Source of the DNA: Anaerocolumna sp. AGMB13025
Lineage (GTDB): Bacteria > Bacillota > Clostridia > Lachnospirales > Lachnospiraceae
Direction of reading: 5' to 3'
Length of the DNA: 64,000 nucleotides
Assembly: GCF_029689925.1 (NCBI RefSeq)
Contig: NZ_CP121445.1
Location: forward strand, 4,262,501-4,326,500
Shown here: one piece after another, positions 36,264 to 43,910 of the stretch
Layout: each line of letters opens with the position of its first letter
Position numbering within the stretch: the stretch's first letter is position 1
The notes under the pieces: model-generated
What the model was told of the DNA's origin: nothing
Databases searched by the model: none
What the model saw: only the letters and a program-made list of their open reading frames with translations
Made by a program: the position numbers and the translations under genes

Positions 36264-37169
36264 TTATAAACCATTGTTCTGGCAAAGTGCTTTCAGTACT
36301 TCTATGAATTTTTTAACAGTTACTGACAGATATTTATTCTTATTATATATAAGGCTGTAAGGATACGCAATATTAACATCGGATAATTTAAGTTCCTTTA
36401 TAAGTTCCATTTCAATTTCATGTTTAACCGCATAATAAGGCATTATTGATATGCCCAGGTCTGCCATAACAGCATATTTTATTGCGTCGATACTGCCAAA
36501 GTACATACTAATATTTTCAGGGACATTGAATTCGTTCATTATTTTTTTGTAATAGGTGTATAATTGAGACGTCTTATTATGAACTACAAAATCAGCCTCG
36601 GACAAATCGGAAGTATCTATATATTCTTTTTCCGTTAATTTATTCTTGGGAGAGGCTGCAAAAACCAGCCTGTCATCAATTAATTTTTCTACATATATGT
36701 TGTTATTATACTGGCAGCTGCCTCCGTTAATGGCAACATCGAGAGTTCCGTTTTCTATTAAAAAGGTGATTTCAGAAGTGTCAGCTATATGAAGGTTTAC
36801 AGTTACCGCTGGATACAGCTTTTTCATTTGACCGATAACATTTGGAAGGATATACGTACCTGGTGTATTGCTGCCACCTAAATTAATTGTTCCGCCAATC
36901 ACATCCTTTTGATATGCTATATAATTTTCCATTTCGTCGATAATCAAAAATATTTTCTTCGTATAAGCATAAAGCATCTCTCCGTCTTCACTTAGACATA
37001 ACTTATTACCTAATCTATAAAACAGCTTTAGCCCTGTTTGATTTTCCAGTCTTTTAACCTGGATGGAAAGTGCCGGCTGGCTGATATGAAGTTTTTCTGA
37101 TGCTTTTTTATAGCTGGTATACTTAGCAACCGTATTAAATATTTCTAAATAATGTAGATCCATGTTCAT
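36264..37169 (-). CDS. LysR family transcriptional regulator
   Basis: A 301-residue regulator. The N-terminal winged helix includes ASEKLHISQPALSIQVKRLENQTG (about 22-46). Residues 90-295 form the periplasmic-binding-like effector domain. It is read divergently from the OadG-like/OadB pair across about 150 bp containing a TATAAT at 37270-37275 with only a weak -35, the usual layout of a LysR-activated promoter. The effector is likely a carboxylate or a related catabolite (inference from context). Confidence 0.87.
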   Translation of the reverse strand: MNMDLHYLEIFNTVAKYTSYKKASEKLHISQPALSIQVKRLENQTGLKLFYRLGNKLCLSEDGEMLYAYTKKIFLIIDEMENYIAYQKDVIGGTINLGGSNTPGTYILPNVIGQMKKLYPAVTVNLHIADTSEITFLIENGTLDVAINGGSCQYNNNIYVEKLIDDRLVFAASPKNKLTEKEYIDTSDLSEADFVVHNKTSQLYTYYKKIMNEFNVPENISMYFGSIDAIKYAVMADLGISIMPYYAVKHEIEMELIKELKLSDVNIAYPYSLIYNKNKYLSVTVKKFIEVLKALCQNNGL

Positions 37170-37322
37170 TCACCTTGTTTGTTTATTTTTTGACAAATAA
37201 TGACTTGCGTTAATTTTTGTTTATCCGACACATTTATTATATATATTCGCATTGAATAAATATTCGGTATATAATGTATAAGGACGAAAATTTGATTTTT
37301 ACGGAAAAAGGAGGTTACCAGG

Positions 37323-37460
37323 ATGCCAACAGCTATCTCAATTCCATTGGAAGTCTTTGGACTAGGTTTTGTTATTTCAATGGGTATTTCATTTGTAATT
37401 AAATTATTACTGGATGCTATTAAGTTTTTTTCAAAAGACCCTATCGATAACGAAGGCTAA
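37323..37460 (+). CDS. OadG-related small membrane subunit
   Basis: A 45-residue protein, MPTAISIPLEVFGLG..., with one transmembrane helix (about 8-32) and a short charged cytoplasmic tail (FFSKDPIDNEG). AAGGAGG lies at 37307-37313 with good spacing. It precedes the OadB-like gene by 38 bp. Its size and topology match small gamma-like (OadG) subunits that stabilise Na+-pump decarboxylase complexes. Easily missed because of length. Confidence 0.75.
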   Translation: MPTAISIPLEVFGLGFVISMGISFVIKLLLDAIKFFSKDPIDNEG

Positions 37461-37498
37461 CCGATTGAATTATAGCATAATAATCAGAAGAAAGACAG

Positions 37499-38713
37499 GT
37501 GTTTCTTATTAATATTTTAGATTTATTTCAGGGAATTGGTACAATGTTTTCACAGGAGCCCAAAATTGTTATATTTCGAATTCTTCTTATTATACTGGGT
37601 ATCCTGCTCGTTTATCTTGGAGCGAAAAAGGTTTTAGAACCCTTAATCATGATTCCGATGGGTTTTGGTATGTCAGCAGTTAACGCCGGTGTCCTGTTTT
37701 TAGAAGCTGGCAAAATAGGTAATCTCTTTATTGATCCTATGGCTACCAAGACAGATTCGCTCATGAATATTTTACAAATTGATTTTCTTCAGCCGATTTA
37801 TACCTTTACCTTCAGCAATGGCTTAATTGCCTGCCTGGTATTTATGGGAATCGGCGTAATTACAGATATCGGCATGGTTCTGGCACATCCCTTTATCGGT
37901 ATGGTCATCGCTATGTTTGCAGAACTTGGTACTGTAGCTACTTTTCCCATTGCTAAACTTATGGGCTTTACAGACGGCGAAGCCGCCGCCGTATCCATTA
38001 TTGGCGGTGCAGATGGTCCTATGGTACTCTTTACCTCACTTACTCTGGCAAAAGATTTATTTGTACCTATTACCATCGTGGCTTACCTGTATCTGAGTTT
38101 AACTTATGGAGGGTATCCATTCCTGATCCGGTTACTGATTCCAAAAAGCTTGCGTGGACAGGTTATTAAACACAAATCAGAGAAAGTTGCCCGTATAACC
38201 TCTAAAGAAAAACTTGTGTTTGCAGTTGTAGGCAATACACTTTTGTGTCTTTTATTTCCAGTTGCAGCACCTTTGTTCTTAAGCTTTTTTATTGGAATAG
38301 CCATCAGAGAGTCAGGTCTTGAAAAATATACTGCATTAATTGAAAATATATTCTTATATGCTTCAACTTTCTTTTTAGGATTAATGTTAGGAGTTTTGTG
38401 TGATGCAAATACAATCCTGGATCCTAAAATCCTTAAATTATTATTGCTTGGCATGCTAGCATTACTGCTGTCTGGTATCGGTGGAATTATTGGAGGATAC
38501 ATAATCTATCTGTGCTCCGGCAAGAATTTCAATCCTGTTATCGGTATCGCAGGAGTATCCTGTGTACCAACCACTGCTAAGGTAGCTCAAAAGGAAGTAT
38601 CTAAAGCCAACAAAATGAGTTTCGTAATGGAATATGCTCTTAGTGCTAATATCTGCGGAGTTATCACCACTGCTATCCTCACCGGTATTTACGTTACCCT
38701 GATTGCTCATTAG
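37499..38713 (+). CDS. Sodium ion-translocating decarboxylase beta subunit (OadB/GcdB/MmdB type)
   Basis: A 404-residue integral membrane protein with about nine to eleven helices. IIGGADGPMVLFTSLTLAKDL contains the conserved Asp-bearing region (GGADGP) needed for Na+ transport, and the second conserved segment GIAGVSCVPTTAKVAQKE is intact. The start is GTG at 37499 giving MFLINILDLFQGIG, which matches the family N-terminus better than the ATG at 37544. It couples decarboxylation of an acyl-biotin to Na+ export. No alpha (carboxyltransferase) or biotin carrier gene is adjacent, so partners must be elsewhere or the complex is unusual. Confidence 0.88.
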   Translation: MFLINILDLFQGIGTMFSQEPKIVIFRILLIILGILLVYLGAKKVLEPLIMIPMGFGMSAVNAGVLFLEAGKIGNLFIDPMATKTDSLMNILQIDFLQPIYTFTFSNGLIACLVFMGIGVITDIGMVLAHPFIGMVIAMFAELGTVATFPIAKLMGFTDGEAAAVSIIGGADGPMVLFTSLTLAKDLFVPITIVAYLYLSLTYGGYPFLIRLLIPKSLRGQVIKHKSEKVARITSKEKLVFAVVGNTLLCLLFPVAAPLFLSFFIGIAIRESGLEKYTALIENIFLYASTFFLGLMLGVLCDANTILDPKILKLLLLGMLALLLSGIGGIIGGYIIYLCSGKNFNPVIGIAGVSCVPTTAKVAQKEVSKANKMSFVMEYALSANICGVITTAILTGIYVTLIAH

Positions 38714-38746
38714 AAATGATGCAATATTATTAGCTCCGTTTTATTA

Positions 38747-38773
38747 TGTCCGGTGTCTGTGCCGGACATTTTT
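38747..38773 (+). terminator. Terminator after oadB
   Basis: TGTCCGG and CCGGACA arms with a short loop followed by ATTTTT. A second palindrome, AGACTAACTA with TAGTTAGTCT, follows at about 38780-38808. Confidence 0.85.
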
Positions 38774-38814
38774 AATTTATAGACTAACTATGTCAAGTAG
38801 TTAGTCTATAAATT

Positions 38815-38916
38815 AAAAAGCCTTCCAGGCAGGATGCGCATCACGCACTTAAGGAAGATTGTCACTGTCGTGACAGCGCGTCAGCGCTAGAGTCTGGCGA
38901 GCCAGATTCTTTGTTC
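38815..38916. repeat. Structured intergenic repeat, copy A
   Basis: A 102-bp segment that matches the reverse complement of 61011-61113 with only about seven differences. It contains stacked palindromes: TGTCACTGTCGTGACA and a GTCTGGCGAGCCAGA-type hairpin. It lies between convergent transcription ends (oadB from the left, glnK from the right). No coding frame. The element is dispersed and probably mobile or an RNA/DNA structural repeat. Confidence 0.85.
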
Positions 38917-38988
38917 TTCTATAGAAGAGTTCTCTGAACCATCCGGAAAATAAAATAGCACTCCATGTTTACGAAACCTGTATTCACG

Positions 38989-39025
38989 AAAACAACCCCA
39001 TAGTACTAATAACTAAGGGGTTGTC
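38989..39025 (-). terminator. Terminator after glnK
   Basis: On the minus strand ACAACCCC pairs with GGGGTTGT around a loop of about 17 nt, followed by TTTTC. It ends the amtB-glnK transcript. Confidence 0.75.
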
Positions 39026-39054
39026 CGATTTTATCAATATCGATTTGTATTTAT

Positions 39055-39393
39055 CTATAATGCACTGTTTCCGCGTTCTTTCGTCCTGATTCTGATACAG
39101 TCCAGGACATCTGATACAAATATTTTTCCATCTCCGAATTCTCCGGTTTCAGCTACAGATATTATAGTATCAATAATTTCTTCCAATCTCTCATCAGGAA
39201 CAATTATTTTAATCTCGATTTTTGATAAGGTATTCATGATAATGGTATTGCCTCTGACATATTCGGTAAAACCATATTGTTTTCCACAGCCAAATACCTG
39301 ATTTATCGTAATACCATTAATTTTCATTTTAAGCAAAACATCTTTAAGGGGTTCTAACTTTTCCGGTCTAATAATAGCTTCAATCTTTTTCAT
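39055..39393 (-). CDS. glnK: P-II family nitrogen regulatory protein
   Basis: A 112-residue P-II protein. The T-loop spans about 37-55; GEFGDGKIFVSDVLDCIRIRTKE holds the ATP/2-oxoglutarate-binding TGxxGDGKI element. The residue aligned with Tyr51 is Ile (in RGNTIIMN), so control by uridylylation is not expected; effector binding alone probably governs it. The ATG at 39393 follows AGGAG; the open frame extends to 39420. It sits 59 bp after amtB and should form the classical GlnK-AmtB pair that blocks ammonium uptake when nitrogen is plentiful. Confidence 0.9.
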   Translation of the reverse strand: MKKIEAIIRPEKLEPLKDVLLKMKINGITINQVFGCGKQYGFTEYVRGNTIIMNTLSKIEIKIIVPDERLEEIIDTIISVAETGEFGDGKIFVSDVLDCIRIRTKERGNSAL

Positions 39394-39452
39394 GCAAACT
39401 CCTATCCGCGTGTCAGACACGCTATTAAATGGTATAATACTAGAATTGTCTA

Positions 39453-40700
39453 TTAATCCAAACCTGTAAATGAGGGATAAGCCAGTTCGCTGTGTTCCGT
39501 TAAATCAAGTCCCTGTGCTTCCTGCTCTTTCGTTACCCTGATTGTCATAAATTTCTTTAGTACAAATAAGATAACAAAGGTGGCAACTGCCGCAAACGCT
39601 ATCGTAATTACAATACTAATAATCTGAACTACGAAAAGTTTTGTACTTCCAAAGAACAGTCCATCCCACTGGGCTACTGAATTAATGGATTTTTGCGTAA
39701 ATAAGCCCGTTGCAATACCGCCCCAAATACCACCGATACCGTGACAACCAAAGGCATCCAAAGCATCGTCATATCCGAATTTAGCTTTTACTTTTGTCAT
39801 AGTAAAATAACAAATCGGGCTAACCAAGGCACCAATGATAAGAGATGCCCAGATCGGGACAAAACCTGCGCCTGGTGTAATTGCTACCAGACCTACAACT
39901 GCACCAGTTGCCGCACCTAATACAGTTGGCTTTCCATGAATCACTTTTTCTAAGAGCATCCAGGAAAGTAATGCCATCGCAGCAGATGTATTCGTAGTAA
40001 GTATTGCATGGACTGCTAAACCGTCAGCTGCCAAAGCACTTCCACCGTTAAAACCAAACCACCCGAACCACAAAAGACCTGCACCGATTATTACAAAAGG
40101 TATGTTATGAGGTTTGTAGGAAACAACTCCGTACTCTCTTCGCTTTCCTAACATGATACAGGCAACCAGACCAGATACACCAGAACTGATATGTACTACA
40201 TTACCTCCGGCAAAGTCTACAGAGCCAAGATTTCTTAAGAAACCGCCATCTCCCCATACCATATGTGCCAAAGGATAATAAACAATTACCGACCAGCAGA
40301 TAATAAATATGAATAAGGCTTTAAATTTCATACGTCCTGCAATTGATCCACAGATCAACGCTGGAGTAATAATTGCGAACATCATCTGAAATGCTGCAAA
40401 TAAGGTTTCTGGAATTGTACCAGAATAGGCTGCGTTAGGCTCTGAGCCTACTCCGTTAAAAAATGCATGACTTAAATCGCCTATCACACCACCGTGATCT
40501 GCTCCAAAAGATAAGGAATATCCAATTGCAATCCATAATATCGAACCTACTCCACAGATGAAAAAACATGACATCAACGTATTCAAAGCATTTTTTCTTC
40601 TCTCCATCCCTGCGTAAAACAATGCCAACCCCGGAGTCATAAGAAATACAAATGCTGTGCTCATTATTACAAATGCGCTGTTTGCTAAACTAATCTCCAT
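39453..40700 (-). CDS. amtB: Ammonium transporter
   Basis: A 415-residue channel with eleven predicted transmembrane helices. The twin-histidine pore is visible as VVHISSGVSGL and FGCHGIGGIWGG, and DxxGHxxxN-type regions and FYAGMERRKNALNTLM near the N-terminus are typical. It conducts ammonium/ammonia across the membrane. The transcript starts near 40788 and runs through a leader terminator before the gene, so expression is probably controlled by attenuation. Co-transcribed with glnK. Confidence 0.95.
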   Translation of the reverse strand: MEISLANSAFVIMSTAFVFLMTPGLALFYAGMERRKNALNTLMSCFFICGVGSILWIAIGYSLSFGADHGGVIGDLSHAFFNGVGSEPNAAYSGTIPETLFAAFQMMFAIITPALICGSIAGRMKFKALFIFIICWSVIVYYPLAHMVWGDGGFLRNLGSVDFAGGNVVHISSGVSGLVACIMLGKRREYGVVSYKPHNIPFVIIGAGLLWFGWFGFNGGSALAADGLAVHAILTTNTSAAMALLSWMLLEKVIHGKPTVLGAATGAVVGLVAITPGAGFVPIWASLIIGALVSPICYFTMTKVKAKFGYDDALDAFGCHGIGGIWGGIATGLFTQKSINSVAQWDGLFFGSTKLFVVQIISIVITIAFAAVATFVILFVLKKFMTIRVTKEQEAQGLDLTEHSELAYPSFTGLD

Positions 40701-40732
40701 AATACATGCAACCCTCTCTATGCTTTTTAGTA

Positions 40733-40784
40733 AAAAAAATAGACGATTTATCCTTATGCGTATGCATAAAGATAGATCGCCTTT
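40733..40784 (-). terminator. Leader terminator (attenuator) upstream of amtB
   Basis: On the minus strand GGCGAT...TTTATGC, a 4-nt loop and GCATAAGGATAAATCGTC form a long stem followed by eight T. It lies only a few bases after the predicted start of the amtB transcript, so it must be read through for expression. An RNA-binding antiterminator (for example an ANTAR protein, known for nitrogen genes in clostridia) would be a reasonable controller, but the ANTAR tandem-hairpin signature is not clear here. Confidence 0.75.
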
Positions 40785-40794
40785 GACATAGAGT

Positions 40795-40822
40795 ATTATA
40801 TCTGAAATTTTTGAAAAGTCAA
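40795..40822 (-). promoter_or_regulatory. Promoter of amtB-glnK
   Basis: Minus-strand TTGACT (40817-40822) and TATAAT (40795-40800) with a 16-bp spacer. The start point is expected at about 40786-40790. Confidence 0.8.
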
Positions 40823-40823
40823 T

Positions 40824-41031
40824 TAAATTTTTATCATTTTCTTTAAATTTTTTATCATTTTACTTCTTTAAATTTTTCATCCTATTACTACTTTAAATTT
40901 TTATTATTTTACTCCATAAATTTTTATTATTTTGTTACATAAATTTTTATTATTTTACTACATAAATTTTTCATTATTTTACTACATAAATTTTTCATTA
41001 TTTTACTAGTGAATTTTTCATTTTTCTTCTT
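40824..41031. repeat. AT-rich tandem repeat, about nine units of 23 bp
   Basis: Nine tandem variants of a unit like AAATTTTTATTATTTTACTA with a changing ACAT linker fill the space between the amtB promoter and the MarR promoter. Spacing close to 23 bp and runs of A/T every two turns suggest bent DNA. No gene. Confidence 0.85.
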
Positions 41032-41100
41032 ACGAAATGTACATGAGACGATTTATTTACTTTATTTCACCTTTCCATCAACATTCCGTCCTAAAATTAT

Positions 41101-41148
41101 AGTTGACAAGTCAATTATTTTTATTATATAATAGTTGACATCTCAACT
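41101..41148 (+). promoter_or_regulatory. MarR-controlled promoter with two TTGAC palindromes
   Basis: TTGACA (41103-41108) and TATAAT (41127-41132) are spaced 18 bp. Two palindromes, AGTTGACAAGTCAATT (41101-41116) and AGTTGACATCTCAACT (41133-41148), cover the -35 and the region just after the -10. Their centres are 32 bp apart, three helical turns. They are the likely operators of the MarR protein encoded directly downstream. Confidence 0.8.
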
Positions 41149-41202
41149 AAGTGAGGTGATTGTTTCTGCTTTTATTAGTTAGAAACAGGTAAGGAGGTGA
41201 CC

Positions 41203-41634
41203 ATGTTTCAAAGCAGATTATTATCAAAACGTATTTCACACATAGCAAAATATACCCAGTTTCATATGGATGAAGTTCTGAAACCCTATAATTTAAGCTA
41301 TGGGTTATACCCATTTTTACTGGAATTATGGGAAGAAGAAGGGATTAATCTGGAAAAATTAAGTAGGAAGATTATGGTTGACAAAGCTTTATCAACAAGA
41401 GCCATACAAAAACTGATACAGTTAGGTTATCTGGAGAAAGTTACCGATGAACAGGATTTACGTGCTTATCGGCTATTTCTTACGGAAGCAGGAAAAAAAA
41501 TTGTACCCGACGTAAAGGAGAAAATCCATCAATGGAATGAAGGTATTACCATGGATTTGACCAAAGAAGAAAAAGATGTACTGAATACTTTTTTAGATAA
41601 AATCCTGGAACGGGCATCACAAAAGAAACTATAA
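41203..41634 (+). CDS. MarR family transcriptional regulator
   Basis: A 143-residue winged-helix regulator. The recognition region is INLEKLSRKIMVDKALSTRAIQKLIQLGYLEKV, followed by the beta-wing DEQDLRAYRLFLTEAGK with the conserved Asp-x-Arg. AAGGAGG (41191-41197) places the start at the ATG at 41203; a GTG at 41197 overlaps the ribosome-binding site and is unlikely. It should autoregulate and repress the EmrB exporter 17 bp downstream until a toxic compound is bound. Confidence 0.9.
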   Translation: MFQSRLLSKRISHIAKYTQFHMDEVLKPYNLSYGLYPFLLELWEEEGINLEKLSRKIMVDKALSTRAIQKLIQLGYLEKVTDEQDLRAYRLFLTEAGKKIVPDVKEKIHQWNEGITMDLTKEEKDVLNTFLDKILERASQKKL

Positions 41635-41651
41635 AGAAGGACGGAAATCAT

Positions 41652-43088
41652 ATGAATGCAAGCAAGACAGAAAATGTCATATACTCAAAAAAAAGGTGGA
41701 GTATATTATTAATTGTCGTATTATCAATATTTATGTCGACATTGGATGGAAGTATCGTTAACGTAGCGCTGCCTACTATGGCTAAGAGCTTACACGTTAC
41801 CTCCGGCGCCGTAGCCTGGGTGGTCAGTGTTTATCTGATTGCTATCTCAGCGACTATGCTGCTTTTCGGAAGACTTGGGGATATTTGGGGCAAGACAACC
41901 ATATTCCTCTTTGGTATCGCATTATTTACAGTAGGTTCCCTGTTATGCGGCATAACCTATTCCTTTCAAGTTCTGCTGATAGCAAGAGTTATCCAGGCAA
42001 TCGGTGCAGCAGGGATGATGGCAAACAGCCAGGGAATTATAACTCATGTTTTTCCTCCCAACGAACGCGGCAGGGCATTAGGGTTATCCGGAACCTTCGT
42101 CGCATTAGGTTCTTTAGCCGGACCATCCCTGGGTGGTATTATTATCGCTTATACCAGCTGGGAATATATTTTCTGGATTAATGTCCCTGTGGGTATCGTT
42201 GTATTTCTGCTGGGATTGAAATTACTGCCCCATGCAGGACAGAAAATTGATGAAAAAGTCGACCTGGCAGGAGCTCTCCTCTTTATTACGACTATCGTGC
42301 TATTATTCGGAGCATTAGGCCAGATACAAAGTGTAGGTCTGGAATCCCCATTGATCTGGGTAAGCCTGATTATCACACTTATACTTTTTATTATCTTTTT
42401 AAGAGTTGAAAGCAAAACCAAAATGCCGCTGTTAGAATTAACACTGTTTCAGAACAAATGGTTCTCAGTAAGTATCCTCTGTGGTTTCATAAGTTTTATT
42501 GCTATCTTCTGTTCCAATATAGTAATGCCTTTTTACCTTCAGGACATCCTTTCCTTTTCCCCTGGACAAGCCGGCATATTTTTATCTATTTATCCTTTGA
42601 TTTTAGCGCTTACTGCACCAATTAGTGGTTATTTATCCGATAAGATTGGGTCTGAAATTTTAACTTTAGCCGGACTTACCCTTACCAGTTTGGGTCTGTT
42701 CCTGATGTCAACCTTAAATGAACACCCTTCCTATGTGGCAATGGGTATATTCGTCGCTCTTATGTCGTTAGGTAACGGTTTATTCCAATCACCGAATACC
42801 TCTCTTATTATGTCAACGCTTCCAAAGAATAAATTAGGTATCGGCGGCGGTATCAATGCTTTTGTGCGAAATCTGGGTATGATCTGCGGTATCACTTTGG
42901 CAACCACCATATTATATGGCTGTATGAGCAGTAAACTGGGGTATCGTGTTAATGACTTTGTTGCAGGTCAAAACAGTGTCTTTATTTTTGGTATGCATGC
43001 CGTATATCTGACAGCTGCTGGTATCTGTTTGGCTGGTGTTATCATCACGGTGTTTCGATTGTTTTCCAGAAAAAAAGAACAAAGCTGA
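41652..43088 (+). CDS. DHA2/EmrB-QacA family drug efflux MFS transporter
   Basis: A 478-residue permease with fourteen predicted helices. MSTLDGSIVNVALPTMAK is the DHA2 signature in TM1, motif A is GRLGDIWGKT, and motif C lies in GLSGTFVALGSLAGPSLGG. It exports drugs or toxic metabolites using proton exchange. AAGAAGGACGG precedes the ATG. The upstream MarR gene and operators indicate inducible efflux. Substrate range cannot be deduced. Confidence 0.92.
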   Translation: MNASKTENVIYSKKRWSILLIVVLSIFMSTLDGSIVNVALPTMAKSLHVTSGAVAWVVSVYLIAISATMLLFGRLGDIWGKTTIFLFGIALFTVGSLLCGITYSFQVLLIARVIQAIGAAGMMANSQGIITHVFPPNERGRALGLSGTFVALGSLAGPSLGGIIIAYTSWEYIFWINVPVGIVVFLLGLKLLPHAGQKIDEKVDLAGALLFITTIVLLFGALGQIQSVGLESPLIWVSLIITLILFIIFLRVESKTKMPLLELTLFQNKWFSVSILCGFISFIAIFCSNIVMPFYLQDILSFSPGQAGIFLSIYPLILALTAPISGYLSDKIGSEILTLAGLTLTSLGLFLMSTLNEHPSYVAMGIFVALMSLGNGLFQSPNTSLIMSTLPKNKLGIGGGINAFVRNLGMICGITLATTILYGCMSSKLGYRVNDFVAGQNSVFIFGMHAVYLTAAGICLAGVIITVFRLFSRKKEQS

Positions 43089-43190
43089 TAGGATTATAAA
43101 TTTGCAATCCCGTTCTGAACTGATATGTATTCGTTTAAATACCTTGTTAAGTATATAACAAGGCTGGATAATTCACTTTTTTTAAATAAA

Positions 43191-43250
43191 ACTGCTGCTA
43201 TAACAACCTTTTCAGTAATAGTTCCTACCGGTTGTTATTATGCAGCAGCT
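43191..43250. terminator. Hairpin between convergent genes
   Basis: Arms ACTGCTGCTATAACAACC and the near complement GGTTGTTATTATGCAGCAGCT form a long stem, without an extended T run. It is placed between the ends of the EmrB gene and the serine-hydrolase remnant and may terminate transcription from both sides. Confidence 0.55.
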
Positions 43251-43271
43251 CTTATTATAGGCATATAGTTA

Positions 43272-43910
43272 TTACATAGACCTTATTCCTGATACCTCAA
43301 GCCAGTCCGTAGCTTCAAAACCTACATTATACTTAGCTTTCATATTTACTTTATCCATACTAAAAGTAAATTTAAACTGGAGTCCAAAAGGTGTTTCAAT
43401 ATAGCGGCATTGAATTAATAAAGTAATTGCATCAAGCCAGATGCCAGTTAACATTACCCTTTCTATCTTTCCGTCTGTCTCAATAGAATTTTCTGTCCAT
43501 TTGCCAATACCTACATCGGCAGTCTTTTTCAGATCACTTGTCGTAACCTCAAACTGAATGCTTCCTGTTTCAAATTTGAACGCTATTGTTTTGAATTTAT
43601 ATGGATTTTTTTCTAACTTAAATCTTTTCCCGGACAGCTCCGCTTCAATTTCTGAATTTCTTACGCCTTCTGGAAGTAATACCTGTAATTGTTTTAGTTT
43701 TTCCTTTAATTTATCCGAAGCCTCACTTTCCGGGAGGGCTTCTGCCCCAACTCCGGGAAGTAAGTTATCCCAGATCAGATTCAAAGGGAGCTGCATATCC
43801 TTTACCCCGCCGGTAGCGGCTATAACCATATCTAATTCCGGTATAACAATACAATATTTTACCATATTTATACATTTATTGGAATAGCAGTGCATCAGTT
43901 CACTCAGCAT
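43272..43910 (-). pseudogene. C-terminal remnant of a serine hydrolase (beta-lactamase class C-like)
   Basis: A 212-residue frame. From residue 17 on (VKYCIVIPELDMVIAATGGVKDMQLPLNLIWDNLLPG) it matches the end of penicillin-binding-protein/beta-lactamase-type serine hydrolases, followed by their usual C-terminal beta domain. The catalytic part with SxxK and YxN is absent. The first 16 residues are unrelated. The ATG follows the LuxR stop codon directly (43910/43911), and no proper ribosome-binding site is seen. I read it as a truncated gene left after deletion; a small expressed binding domain is the alternative. Confidence 0.65.

Noticed and set aside
40787..40793. CATAGAG/CTCTATG pairing that would close the amtB leader and hide its ribosome-binding site
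   Set aside because: The distal half lies at or upstream of the predicted transcription start, so it would not be fully contained in the RNA.
40824..41031. Replication-origin-like AT-rich iterons
   Set aside because: No DnaA boxes pattern and no replication initiator gene; surrounding genes are ordinary chromosomal ones.
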